Source: Streptomyces triculaminicus
Lineage (GTDB): Bacteria > Actinomycetota > Actinomycetes > Streptomycetales > Streptomycetaceae
Direction: 5' to 3'
Length of the DNA stretch: 64,000 nt
Assembly: GCF_017349075.1 (NCBI RefSeq)
Contig: NZ_JAFMOF010000003.1
Location: forward strand, 806,001-870,000
Positions within the stretch are counted from its first letter, which is position 1; every line of letters begins with the position of its first letter. The position numbers and the translations under genes were made by a program. Below the pieces are notes generated by a model, which was given only the letters and a program-made list of their open reading frames with translations, searched no databases and was not told the origin of the DNA. Shown here piece after piece: positions 24,515 through 33,477 of this stretch.

Positions 24515-26680
24515 TCACCCCTGTACGGCCAGGACCAGCGGAAACACCTCCGGCGCACCACAGCGTCGCAGCATGCGGGCGGCCACCGCGAGCGTCCAGC
24601 CGGTGTCGGCCAGGTCGTCCACCAGCAGCACCGGCCCGTTGGCCGAGGCCAGCGCTTGAGCGAGGGCGGGAGGAACGGTCAGGGCTCCGTCCAACGCCCT
24701 CAGACGCTGGGCGCTGTTGCTGCGCGGCGCGCGGGTGTCGGCATCCCGGTCCCCGTACTCGACGGTGCCCAGGAGCGGCATACGGCCGACCGAGGCGATG
24801 CGTTCGCCGAGGGAGCGGATCAGCCGTGGCCGGGTGCGGGAGGCGATGGTGACGACGCCCACCGGGCGGGCCGGCGCGTCGGGCGCTCCCGACGCCCAAC
24901 CACCGGGCCCGCGCGCCCAGTCGGCGAGCACGGTCACCACGGCGTCCGCGACGTCATCCGGAACATCTGCATCCGGTGCCTGCGGTGCCAGCAGGGGCCG
25001 CAGGCGGTTGCCCCAGCCGATGTCCGAAAGCCGCCCGAGCGCCCGGCCGGGAGCGGCCTGTTCGCCGGCGGGAATGCGGCCCTTGAGATCCACGCCCACC
25101 GCGGGCATGCCGGTCGGCCACATCCGCCGCGGCTCCACCTCCACGCCCGGACGGCCCAGCTCTCCCCGGGAGGCGTCCAGCGACCCGGAGGACACCTCGG
25201 CGGTGAACCGGGGCGCCGCGCAGTTGTCGCACCGCCCGCAGGGAACCGCCTGCTCGTCGTCAAGCTGCCGCCGCAGGAACTCCATACGGCATCGCGTGGT
25301 CGTGGCGTACTCGCGCATCGCCTGCTGCTCGGCCTCGCGCTGCCGGGCGACCCAGGCGTACCGCTCGGCGTCGTAGACCCACGGCGCGCCCGTCGCCGTC
25401 CAGCCGCCGCGCACCCGGTGCACCGCGCCGTCGACGTCGAGGACCTTGAGCATGGTCTCCAGGCGCGAGCGGCGCAGCTCCACCTGCGGCTCCAGGGCGG
25501 GCAGGGACAGGGGCCGGTCCGCGGCGGCCAGCACGTCCAGCGTGCGGCGGACCTGCTCCTCCGGCGGGAAGGCCAGCGAGGCGAAGTACTTCCAGATCGC
25601 CTCGTCCTCGCGGCCCGGCAGCAGCAGCACCTCGGCGTGCCGCACGCCACGGCCCGCCCGGCCCACCTGCTGGTAGTAGGCGATGGGGGAGGAGGGCGAG
25701 CCGAGGTGGACCACGAAACCGAGGTCCGGCTTGTCGAACCCCATGCCCAGCGCGGACGTCGCCACGAGCGCCTTGACCCGGTTGGCGAGGAGGTCCTCCT
25801 CGGCCTGCTGACGGTCGGCGTTCTCCGTCTTGCCGGTGTACGGGGCCACGACGTGCCCGCGCCGGCGCAGGAACGCCGTGACCTCCTCGGCCGCGGCGAC
25901 GGTCAGGGTGTAGATGATGCCGGAGCCCGGCAGGTCGTCCAGATGGTCGGCGAGCCAGGCCAGCCGGTGGGCGGCGTCGGGCAGGCTCAGCACGCTCAGG
26001 CTGAGGCTCTCCCGGTCCAGCGGCCCACGCAGGACCAGCGCCTGCTCCGCGCCCTCGCCCGTCCCCAGCTGCTCGGCGACGTCGGCCGTGACACGCGCGT
26101 TGGCCGTGGCGGTCGTGGCGAGCACGGGCACGCCCGGCGGCAGGTCGGCCAGCATCGTGCGCAGCCGGCGGTAGTCGGGCCGGAAGTCATGGCCCCAGTC
26201 GGAGATGCAGTGCGCCTCGTCGACGACCAGGAGACCGGTGGCGGCGGCCAGCTTGGGCAGGACCTGGTCGCGGAAGTCGGGATTGTTGAGCCGCTCGGGG
26301 CTCACCAGCAGCACGTCGACCTCGCCCGCGGCGACCTCGGCCTGGACCGTGTCCCACTCCTCGGTGTTGGAGGAGTTGATCGTGCGCGCGTGGATGCCCG
26401 CGCGCGCGGCCGCCTCCACCTGGTTGCGCATGAGCGCGAGGAGCGGGGAGACGATCACCGTGGGACCGCTGCCGCGCTCGCGCAGCAGCGCGGTGGCGAC
26501 GAAGTACACCGCCGACTTGCCCCAGCCGGTGCGCTGGACGACCAGCGCCCGGCGCCGGTCGGCGACGAGGGCCTCGATCGCGCGCCACTGGTCCTCGCGC
26601 AGCTTCGCCGTGCCCGTGGTGTCCCCGACGAGACGGGCGAGGACGTGGTCCGCCGAGGTGCGGAGGGCTTCGTTGGTCAT
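24515..26680 (-). CDS. recQ: RecQ-family DNA helicase with phosphoribosyltransferase-like C-terminus
   Basis: 721 residues, ATG 26680. SF2 helicase core: Walker A RTGWGKSA (Lys55), DEAH (154-157), LATTATAN, and the QVGRAGRG arginine-finger region. A RecQ zinc site follows: Cys464, Cys481, Cys484, Cys487. After about residue 500 there is no HRDC domain. Instead a region ends with VLLVDDLADTGWT (Asp688-Asp689), the PRPP-binding motif of type I phosphoribosyltransferases, and an Arg/Ser-rich hood. The helicase unwinds recombination intermediates in repair; the role of the fused domain is unknown. A RecA-NDp promoter (26687-26709) ends 6 nt from the ATG. Confidence 0.93.
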   Translation of the reverse strand: MTNEALRTSADHVLARLVGDTTGTAKLREDQWRAIEALVADRRRALVVQRTGWGKSAVYFVATALLRERGSGPTVIVSPLLALMRNQVEAAARAGIHARTINSSNTEEWDTVQAEVAAGEVDVLLVSPERLNNPDFRDQVLPKLAAATGLLVVDEAHCISDWGHDFRPDYRRLRTMLADLPPGVPVLATTATANARVTADVAEQLGTGEGAEQALVLRGPLDRESLSLSVLSLPDAAHRLAWLADHLDDLPGSGIIYTLTVAAAEEVTAFLRRRGHVVAPYTGKTENADRQQAEEDLLANRVKALVATSALGMGFDKPDLGFVVHLGSPSSPIAYYQQVGRAGRGVRHAEVLLLPGREDEAIWKYFASLAFPPEEQVRRTLDVLAAADRPLSLPALEPQVELRRSRLETMLKVLDVDGAVHRVRGGWTATGAPWVYDAERYAWVARQREAEQQAMREYATTTRCRMEFLRRQLDDEQAVPCGRCDNCAAPRFTAEVSSGSLDASRGELGRPGVEVEPRRMWPTGMPAVGVDLKGRIPAGEQAAPGRALGRLSDIGWGNRLRPLLAPQAPDADVPDDVADAVVTVLADWARGPGGWASGAPDAPARPVGVVTIASRTRPRLIRSLGERIASVGRMPLLGTVEYGDRDADTRAPRSNSAQRLRALDGALTVPPALAQALASANGPVLLVDDLADTGWTLAVAARMLRRCGAPEVFPLVLAVQG

Positions 26681-26686
26681 GCCCCC

Positions 26687-26709
26687 ATGCAACACGAGGG
26701 CACTGACAA
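26687..26709 (-). promoter_or_regulatory. RecA-NDp/PafBC-type promoter of recQ
   Basis: On the minus strand, a perfect TTGTCAGTG (26709-26701), 8 nt, then TTGCAT (26692-26687; one mismatch to TAnnnT), then 6 nt and the ATG of recQ. A leaderless, damage-inducible recQ mRNA is implied. Confidence 0.75.
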
Positions 26710-26730
26710 AGCGCGAATGGGCGGCCGCGA

Positions 26731-26799
26731 CCTGTGGAAAACCCGGGAGGCGGCATTGTCCACAGGGGCGATCGGATCATCATTCCGGAGTTATCCACA
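26731..26799. promoter_or_regulatory. Cluster of three DnaA-box-like sites
   Basis: TTGTCCACA (26756-26764, the form preferred in Streptomyces) and TTATCCACA (26791-26799, the strong E. coli-type box) are both perfect. An inverted TTTTCCACA (26739-26731 region) has one mismatch. All three are followed by GG. They lie between the divergent recQ and DUF4192 genes. Confidence 0.7.
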
Positions 26800-26839
26800 G
26801 GCCTGGCGGGCCCGGGCGGATCCACGGGACTCTCGGGCC

Positions 26840-28333
26840 ATGACACAGCGTGATGAATCAGCCCGCCCGTCCGTCTCGCCCGCCGCCCCGTCCCCTGCCT
26901 GGGACGCCAGGTCCGAAACGCAGATCACCCTCCGCAGCCCGGGTGAACTGGCCGACGCCCTGCCCTACCTGATGGGGTTTCATCCGACCGACAGCGTGGT
27001 CCTGCTGGCGCTGCACGGCGAACGCGGCCGCTTCGGCGGCCGCCTCAGGCTCGGCATTCCGCGCAACAGCGAGGAGTGGCCCGAGGTCAGCGACCAGCTC
27101 GCCGAGACCCTCGTCGCCGGGTGCGTCAAGCGGGGCGCCCGCCCCGACGGCATCGTCCTGTTCCTGTGCCAGGACCCCAGGACGGGGGAAAGCGGGCGCG
27201 AGGTGATGGAGCGCCTTCGTCCGCTCGCCCAGAGCCTGCGCCTGGCCTGCGGAGGGCTCGACGTGCCGGTGTACGAAGCGCTGTGCCTGTCCGACGGCCG
27301 GTTCTGGTCCTACTGCTGCCCCGACGAGCGCTGCTGCCCGGCCGAGGGCACCCTCCTGGCCCTTCCCGGCACCTCGGTGATGGCGGCGGCCGCCGCCTAC
27401 GCGGGGATCCAGGTGCGCGGGACGCTGCGTGAGATGGAGGCCCGGTACGCCCCGCTCGAGGGCGAACGCGGCCGGGAGCAGGAGTCCGCCCTCGACGCCG
27501 CGGCCGCCGACCTCATTCCCCGCATTCTGGGCGGCACGGACGGCGAGATGCTGCGCCGCGAGACGCTGGACCTCGCGGACCTGGTCGTGGAGCGGTTCCG
27601 CGTGGCGCCGCCGCTCGCCGCGCCGCCGGAGGCCGATGCCCGGGACGACGCGCTCCTCGCCTGCGACGAGGCGGCCGCGATCATCCTCGGCCTGCAGGAC
27701 CGCGTCACCCGTGACCGGGCGGCGGAATGGATGGAGGGGCCGCGGGCCGCGGCGGTGCTGCGCCTCTGGCGGGCCCTCGCCCGGCGCTGCGTGCCGCCGT
27801 ACACCGAGCACGCGGCCGCGCCGCTCACCCTCGCCGGCTGGGTGGCGTGGTCCATGGGAGACCACCCTGATGCGCGGGTCGCCCTGAGCCAGGCACTGAC
27901 CGCCGACCCCGAGTACCTCTTCGCACAGCTCCTGCACCGCGCCTGCAACGACGGCATGGACCCGGAGCCCCTGCGCCGCTGCCTGCGCGGCGAGCGCCGC
28001 GGACGCGCCGAGCCCCCGGCCGCCGTCACCGGGACGGACACCAGGACGGACGCCGGGGTGATCACCCGCGGGACGAAGGGAGCCGACGAGCCGGGTGAGG
28101 TCCGGGACGCCATCCGGGACGGCGACCCGGAGGGCGTGCCGGGCGGCATCCCGCAGGAGGTGGGCCCGGCCGGCCCGGACTCCGTCGTTCCCGCCGCAGG
28201 GGCCGCCTCCCCCGGGCCGGGCGGCCCCGCCCGGCCCGGGGGCCCGAGCGCGCCGGCCGGAGTGAAGGGGCCCGCCGGGAAGGCGCGTACGCGCCGCCGC
28301 GCCGGGCAGCGGGGCGTGCGGGGACGGCAATGA
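26840..28333 (+). CDS. DUF4192 family protein
   Basis: 497 residues, ATG 26840. The N-terminal two thirds match actinobacterial DUF4192: LRSPGELADALPYLMGFHP, DSVVLLAL, VYEALCLSDGRFWSY, a Cys-rich CCPDERCCPAEG, and WSMGDHPDARVALSQALTADPEY near the end of the domain. The last 130 residues are low-complexity Gly/Pro/Ala/Arg and end in basic residues. No catalytic function has been assigned to the family. It is divergent from recQ across a DnaA-box cluster, which hints at a chromosome-related role, but that is only context. Confidence 0.85.
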   Translation: MTQRDESARPSVSPAAPSPAWDARSETQITLRSPGELADALPYLMGFHPTDSVVLLALHGERGRFGGRLRLGIPRNSEEWPEVSDQLAETLVAGCVKRGARPDGIVLFLCQDPRTGESGREVMERLRPLAQSLRLACGGLDVPVYEALCLSDGRFWSYCCPDERCCPAEGTLLALPGTSVMAAAAAYAGIQVRGTLREMEARYAPLEGERGREQESALDAAAADLIPRILGGTDGEMLRRETLDLADLVVERFRVAPPLAAPPEADARDDALLACDEAAAIILGLQDRVTRDRAAEWMEGPRAAAVLRLWRALARRCVPPYTEHAAAPLTLAGWVAWSMGDHPDARVALSQALTADPEYLFAQLLHRACNDGMDPEPLRRCLRGERRGRAEPPAAVTGTDTRTDAGVITRGTKGADEPGEVRDAIRDGDPEGVPGGIPQEVGPAGPDSVVPAAGAASPGPGGPARPGGPSAPAGVKGPAGKARTRRRAGQRGVRGRQ

Positions 28334-28532
28334 GCCGACTCCGGGCCGGTCGCCGTGACCTCGCCCGGGCCGCCGACGTTCACCTGAGTGGCCCTCACTC
28401 GTTGTCGGTCGTCCAGGTCCGCGACGCGCAAGGGAGCAGACAGATGCGAGGCATCGCCCCCACGGTCCTCCGCTCAGCCGCCCCGTCCCACCGCAGCGCA
28501 CCGCCCCCGGCCGGCCCCAGGGACCGCGGCCC

Positions 28533-30478
28533 GTGCACGAGGCGCTGATCTGCGTCGCACTGCCCGCTCTCGCGATCTCCGGTGCCCAGGGGCAGCTCAC
28601 CGGGGAGGGCTGGACGGCTTCTACCGGGGCGGACGCAGGCTCCTCGCCCGGTGCCGGGTGCGGGTGGGCGGGGTCGAGCCGGTGCCCGTGCAGGGCCGGA
28701 TGCTCGCGGCGGACCGGGCCCGCTTCGTCGGCACGGTACGGACCGCCGCCGATGCCGGACCCGATCCGGCCGTCACCGTCGAACGACTGCGCGAGGCCGC
28801 GGGCGTCGAGCGCATCACCCTGCGCAGCGCGGCGGTCCGGGAGCTCCGGCTCGTGCTGGAGGTGTCCCTGGGCACCGACCTCGCCGAGCTGGGCGCCGTC
28901 GCCGCCGGGCAGGCCGGGCCGGAGATCCCGGCCGCCGTGCACGGCTCCGGACTGCGCTGGTCGGCGCCCGGACTGCGGGCGGTGGTCAGCGCGGAGCCCG
29001 CGCCCGGGGACGTCCTGGCCTCGGCCGGCCTGCTCTGCTGGGAGATGGACCTGCCGCCCGGCGGCTCCCGGAGCATCGAGCTGCGGGTCCGGGCCGAGCG
29101 GCCCGGCAGGCCGCGCGGGCCCGAGCCCGCCCAGGGCGGTGGCGTCGCGCCGCCCTGGGGGGACGCCGAGGCCGACGGGGACGATCCCCGGACCGCCGCG
29201 CTGCTGGCGGCGAGCCTCGAGGACCTGCGGGCGCTGCTGGTGCGCGACCCCGCCCACCCGGGCGAGGTCCACCTAGCCGGGGGCATCCCCTGGCGCTGCG
29301 GGCACCTCGCGCCCGCCGAGGCGCTGTGGGCGGCCCGTATGACGCTCCCCCTGGGCGTGCGGCTGGCCGCCGGGACGCTGCGCGCGCTGGCCCGCACGCA
29401 GATGCCCGGGCCCGGCCCCGACCGTGGGCTGATTCCCGGCGCGCTGCGTCACTCGGGAGCCCATCTGCCGCCTGGTTGCACGGGGGTGGAGGCGACGCTG
29501 CTCTTCCCCGTGGTGCTGGCCGAGGCCCGGCGGTGGGGGCTGCCGGAGCAGGAGACCCGCTCGCTGCTTCCCGCGGCCGAGCGATGCCTGGACTGGCTGA
29601 GTACGGCCGTCGGGGACGGGGAGTACCTGCCGGACCCGGCCCCGGCGGGCCCGTACCGCTGTGAGGTCCAGGCCCACGCCCACCGGGCCGCCCTGCTCGG
29701 AGCGGACCTCCTCGAGGCGTACGGGCGGCCCGGCGCGGAGGGACTCCGGGAGTGGGCGAGCACCTTGCGACGCCGTTTCCGGGAGGACTTCTGGGTCGAC
29801 GACATGGCCGGCGGCCGCCCCTTGGCCGCCCTCGCCCCCGACGGCCGACGGATACCGCACCTGGGATCCGCCGCCGCGCACCTGCTGGACACCGGCCTGC
29901 TCGGGGCGGGGGGCCACGCCCCGGGGCTGCTCGACGCGGTCCGCACCGAGCAGCTCGCCCGGCTGTTCGGTGGTCCCGCCCTCGACTCCGGCTGGGGCCT
30001 GCGCAGTCTGGGGGCGAAGGAGCCGGGCCACAATCCGTTCGGGCATCGCAGCGGGGCCGTCCGGGTTCACGAGACGGCCGTCGCGGTGGCTGGTCTCTTC
30101 GCCGCCGGCTACGAGAACGAGGCCCAGGGCCTGTTGCGGGGAGTGCTCGACGCCGCCGAGACCTTCGGCCATCGGCTGCCGGAGATGTACGCGGGGGAGC
30201 AGCGCACCGCCGGCAGCGCTCCGTTGCCGCACCCGGCGGCCTGCCGGCCGGCGGCCGTCGCGGCGGCGGGCGCGGTGCAGCTGCTGACCTCCCTGGCCGG
30301 CATACGCCCGGACGTGCCCGCCGGCAGCGTGGCCGTACGGCCGCCGCGCAGTGCCCCGCTCGGCGAGTTGCGGCTGACGGGTCTGCGCGTCGCCGACCAG
30401 CCGTTCGCCGTACGCGTCAGCAGGCTGGGGCTGGGCATGGTCGAGGAGGCCGCCGACGGCCTGCAGTTGGGGGTGTGA
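28533..30478 (+). pseudogene. Glycogen-debranching-enzyme-like protein, one frame break
   Basis: A GTG at 28533 opens VHEALICVALPALAISGAQG; the frame then breaks near 28610 (GGGAGGGCTGG). The body LDGFYRGGRRLLARC onward continues in the next frame to the TGA at 30476-30478. One missing C would join them into about 648 residues. An N-terminal beta-sandwich of the GDE_N type (about 250 residues) is followed by an alpha/alpha-toroid region (HLAGGIPWRCGHLAPAEALWAARM, DSGWGLRSLG, HRSGAVRVHETAVAVAGL). Family members act on alpha-glucans or related oligosaccharides, but catalytic acids cannot be assigned here. The true start may lie further upstream; no better one is visible. Confidence 0.7.
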
Positions 30479-30539
30479 GCGTCGTGCGGGCCCGGCCGCC
30501 CGGCGAGGGGCTGACGGGTGTCGGACAAGCACCTGTTTA

Positions 30540-30561
30540 TCGTCAGGCAGACGACTATGAT
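30540..30561 (+). promoter_or_regulatory. Promoter and inverted-repeat operator of the nrtR-like gene
   Basis: The inverted repeat TCGTC-AGGCA-GACGA (30540-30554) directly precedes TATGAT (30556-30561), a good -10 that ends 6 nt before the ATG. An operator in this position fits autoregulation of a leaderless gene. Confidence 0.6.
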
Positions 30562-30567
30562 CGCGTC

Positions 30568-31329
30568 ATGCCCTACGACCCGTCGGCCTTCCCGCCCTTC
30601 GCTGTCACCGTCGACCTGGTCGTGCTCACCGTGCGGCGCCACGCGTTGTGCGCGCTGGTCGTTCGCCGTGGTGAGCCGCCGTACCAGGGCCGTTGGGCCC
30701 TGCCCGGCGGATTCGTGCGGGGCGACGAGGACCTGGCGACCGCGGCGGCGCGTGAGCTCGCCGAGGAGACGGGCCTGCAGGCGCACGACCCGGCCGGCCC
30801 GGTGGTGGCGGGCGGCGCGCACCTCGAACAGCTCGCCACCTATGGCGACCCCAAGCGCGATCCCCGGATGCGGGTGGTCAGCGTCGCCCACCTGGCGCTG
30901 GCGCCGGACCTGCCCGCCCCGCGCCCCGGTGGCGACGCGCGCAGCGTGCGCTGGGCGCCCGTGGAGGACCTGCTGGACCAGGAGGCGGGGTACGGCCGCG
31001 ACGGAGAGCCGGAGGATCCGCTGGCCTTCGACCACGCCCGCATCCTCGCGGACGGGGTGGAGCGGGCCCGCTCCAAGATCGAGTACTCCTCGCTCGCCAC
31101 CGCCTTCTGCCCGCCGGAGTTCACCGTCGGGGAGCTGCGCCGGGTCTACGAGGCGGTGTGGGGCGTGGCTCTGGACCCGCGGAACTTCCATCGCAAGGTC
31201 ACCGGCACCCCGGGCTTCCTGGTTCCCACCGGCGGCACCACGACACGCCAGGGCGGCCGCCCCGCGCAGCTCTTCCGGGCCGGCGGCGCCACGCTCCTCA
31301 ACCCGCCCATGCTGCGGCCCGAGGCATAG
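30568..31329 (+). CDS. Nudix-domain transcriptional regulator (NrtR-like)
   Basis: 253 residues, ATG 30568. The N-terminal Nudix fold keeps an intact Nudix box, G48-x5-E54-x7-REL-x-EE-x-GL, unlike some NrtR proteins where catalysis is lost. The C-terminal 80 residues (FTVGELRRVYEAVWG, DPRNFHRKV, GRPAQLFR) form the winged helix of the NrtR/COG4111 family. NrtR proteins sense ADP-ribose and repress NAD-biosynthesis or pentose genes. The target regulon is not visible here. An intact box leaves open hydrolysis of ADP-ribose-type substrates. Confidence 0.88.
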   Translation: MPYDPSAFPPFAVTVDLVVLTVRRHALCALVVRRGEPPYQGRWALPGGFVRGDEDLATAAARELAEETGLQAHDPAGPVVAGGAHLEQLATYGDPKRDPRMRVVSVAHLALAPDLPAPRPGGDARSVRWAPVEDLLDQEAGYGRDGEPEDPLAFDHARILADGVERARSKIEYSSLATAFCPPEFTVGELRRVYEAVWGVALDPRNFHRKVTGTPGFLVPTGGTTTRQGGRPAQLFRAGGATLLNPPMLRPEA

Positions 31330-31469
31330 CGGACCGAGGCCTGGCGGCCCGGCGGGACCGCGGGGGCTCGTTCACGCGTCGGGCGGGACACGCGTGAGGG
31401 AAGAGGCCTACGTTGCGTAGCAAATAGGACATATCGGGTTACGGTGCTGCGGTACGGTCCCGCCGTCCC

Positions 31470-33248
31470 GTGAGTGAAGCCATGATCCAGGCCATCGGAC
31501 TCACCAGCGTCCCCCGCCGCAACCAGCCCCCCGCCGTCGACGACCTCACCTTCGAGGCGCGCCCGGGGCGCGTCACCGCCCTGCTCGGCGCGCCCGGAGC
31601 GGGCAAGACCGCCGCCCTGCGCCTGATGCTGCGGCTCGACCCGGGCCGCGGCGTCACGCTCTACCGCGGCCGCGCCCTCGACCGGATTCCCCACCCCACC
31701 CGCGAGATCGGCGTCCTCCTCGGCGACGTCCCGGGTCACCCCGCCCGTACCGCCCGCGGCCATCTCCGCATGCTCAGCGCCGCCTCCGGCGTCCCCGCCG
31801 AGCGCGCCGACGAGGTGCTCGACGTCGTGGGCCTCAGCGGCCTCGCCGACCAGCGCCTCGGCGACTTCTCGCTCGGCATGGACCGCCGCCTCGGCATCGC
31901 GGCGGCCCTCCTCGGCGACCCGCACACGCTCGTGCTCGACGAGCCCGCCCGCGACCTCTCGCCCCGCGAGACGGCCTGGCTGCACGGGCTGCTGCGCGGC
32001 TACGCGGCCCAGGGCGGCGCCGTCCTCGTCAGCTCCGGCGACCCCATCGAAGCGGCCCGCCTGGCCGACCAGGTCGTCACCATCGACCAGGGCCGCCTGA
32101 TCGCCGACCAGGAGGCCGCGGTGTTCGCCGGTTCCCGGCTGCGGCCGCGCGTCGCCGTCCAGTCGCCCCTGGCCAACCGCCTCGCCCACGTGCTCGCCTC
32201 CGAGGCCGACACGGCGCAGGAGAAGGTGGGCGCGCCCCCCGTGGAGGTGGTGCACGAGGGCGGCAGCCGGATCTGCGTCTACGGCAGCAGCTGCGCCGCC
32301 GTGGGGGAGACCGCCTACCGCCACGGCATCCTGGTCCACCGCCTGGTGGAGGAGGTCGCCGACACCGGGCCCGTGACCCCGCTCGAGCGCGCCGACGGCC
32401 GGGGCGAGGCTCCCGACTCCGAGGCCGCCTCCGAGGTCGCGGCGGGAGCCCTCGCCCGCCCGCAGCCGCCCCTCCCCGCCCCCGGCCCCGCCTGGCCCCT
32501 GCGCTACGAACTGCGCCGCGCCACGGGCGTCCGCACCGGCTGGACGGTGGCCGTGCTGGCCCTCACCGCCTCCCTGCTCGTCTCCGTGCTCCTCGCCCGC
32601 ACCGGCGCCGCCGTCGATCTGCGCCTGCTCACCGGCTGGCCCTCGTGGCTGCCCCTGCCGCCGGCCGCCTTCGGCGCGGGGCTGCTCGGGGCGCTCGCCT
32701 TCGGCCAGGAGTTCCGCTATCCCGCGCTGGCCCCCGACCAGGGCTCCGTGCCCCGCAGGCTGGGCCTCCTCGGGGCCAAGCTCGCGGTCACGGCCGCCGT
32801 CGCCCTTCTCCTCGCCCTCATGGCCGTCGCCCTCGACGCGGCCGTGCTCCGGCTGCTCTTCGGCGGATCCGTCGTCCTTCGGCCCGCGGGCTGGGGCACG
32901 ATGCTCGCCGGGTGGGTCGGGCTCACCCTGGGCTGCGCCTGGGCCGGCCTGCTCGCCGCGGGCCTGTTCCGGTCCACCGCCCTGGGGGTGGTGGCGGTGC
33001 TGGCGGTGCCGACGGTGGTGGTGCCCGTGCTGGGCGGCGTGCTCTCCCAGCCGGCCGCCCGGTCGCTGATCGGGCTTCCGGAGCGACTGCGGTCGGCCGC
33101 CGTGGTGCAGTGGCCGGCCGGACTGGACCAGGGCGTCTCGGCGGCGCTGCGGCTGATGTCCCAGCCGATCGGCTGGGCGCTCGCCCTGTGCCTGACGGGT
33201 CTGCTCGGGGCCTATGTCCTGACGGTCTTCCGTGGCCGCCCGAGGTGA
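31470..33248 (+). CDS. ABC transporter, fused ATPase and membrane domain
   Basis: 592 residues from the GTG at 31470 (an ATG 12 nt further in is the alternative). The N-terminal ATPase has Walker A GAPGAGKT (40-47) and Walker B LVLDEP. The signature is degenerate (FSLGMDRRLG instead of LSGGQ), and the family Gln of the Q-loop is not obvious. After a linker rich in Ala/Pro/Glu (about residues 290-345) come roughly six hydrophobic segments (about residues 355-590), so ATPase and permease are on one chain. TACGGT upstream may be a -10. It lies immediately upstream of whiH. The substrate is unknown; export is more likely because no binding protein is present. Confidence 0.8.
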   Translation: MSEAMIQAIGLTSVPRRNQPPAVDDLTFEARPGRVTALLGAPGAGKTAALRLMLRLDPGRGVTLYRGRALDRIPHPTREIGVLLGDVPGHPARTARGHLRMLSAASGVPAERADEVLDVVGLSGLADQRLGDFSLGMDRRLGIAAALLGDPHTLVLDEPARDLSPRETAWLHGLLRGYAAQGGAVLVSSGDPIEAARLADQVVTIDQGRLIADQEAAVFAGSRLRPRVAVQSPLANRLAHVLASEADTAQEKVGAPPVEVVHEGGSRICVYGSSCAAVGETAYRHGILVHRLVEEVADTGPVTPLERADGRGEAPDSEAASEVAAGALARPQPPLPAPGPAWPLRYELRRATGVRTGWTVAVLALTASLLVSVLLARTGAAVDLRLLTGWPSWLPLPPAAFGAGLLGALAFGQEFRYPALAPDQGSVPRRLGLLGAKLAVTAAVALLLALMAVALDAAVLRLLFGGSVVLRPAGWGTMLAGWVGLTLGCAWAGLLAAGLFRSTALGVVAVLAVPTVVVPVLGGVLSQPAARSLIGLPERLRSAAVVQWPAGLDQGVSAALRLMSQPIGWALALCLTGLLGAYVLTVFRGRPR

Positions 33249-33389
33249 TGGCTGTGCTATTGCGCCATGCCGGACGCGAGGGAACGCAGAGTGACAATCA
33301 GCCTGGAGGGGGAGCGGGAGAAACCCCGATACCGTCACGCTCCGCAGTTGCCAGGCCCCGCAGGGTGCCCTTTTCTGTCCGTTTGGGCG

Positions 33390-33414
33390 TCAATTGTGAG
33401 GTAATGGGCGATCA
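33390..33414 (+). promoter_or_regulatory. Possible sigma-WhiG promoter of whiH
   Basis: TCAA (33390-33393) and GGCGATCA (33407-33414, 6 of 8 to GCCGATAA) with a 13-nt gap, about 64 nt before the start codon. The spacer is slightly short of the TAAA-N14-16-GCCGATAA consensus. whiH is known to be sigma-WhiG dependent in S. coelicolor. Confidence 0.45.
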
Positions 33415-33477
33415 CCCTTTCGTGTGCTTTTCACCAAAGACCTCAAGGGGCCTGGAGGTGTCGCCGACAAAGGAAGC

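Noticed and set aside
28330..28548. Small frame MSRLRAGRRDL... just before the debranching-like gene.
   Set aside because: Arg-rich with no homology, and overlaps the start of the real gene; treated as non-coding.
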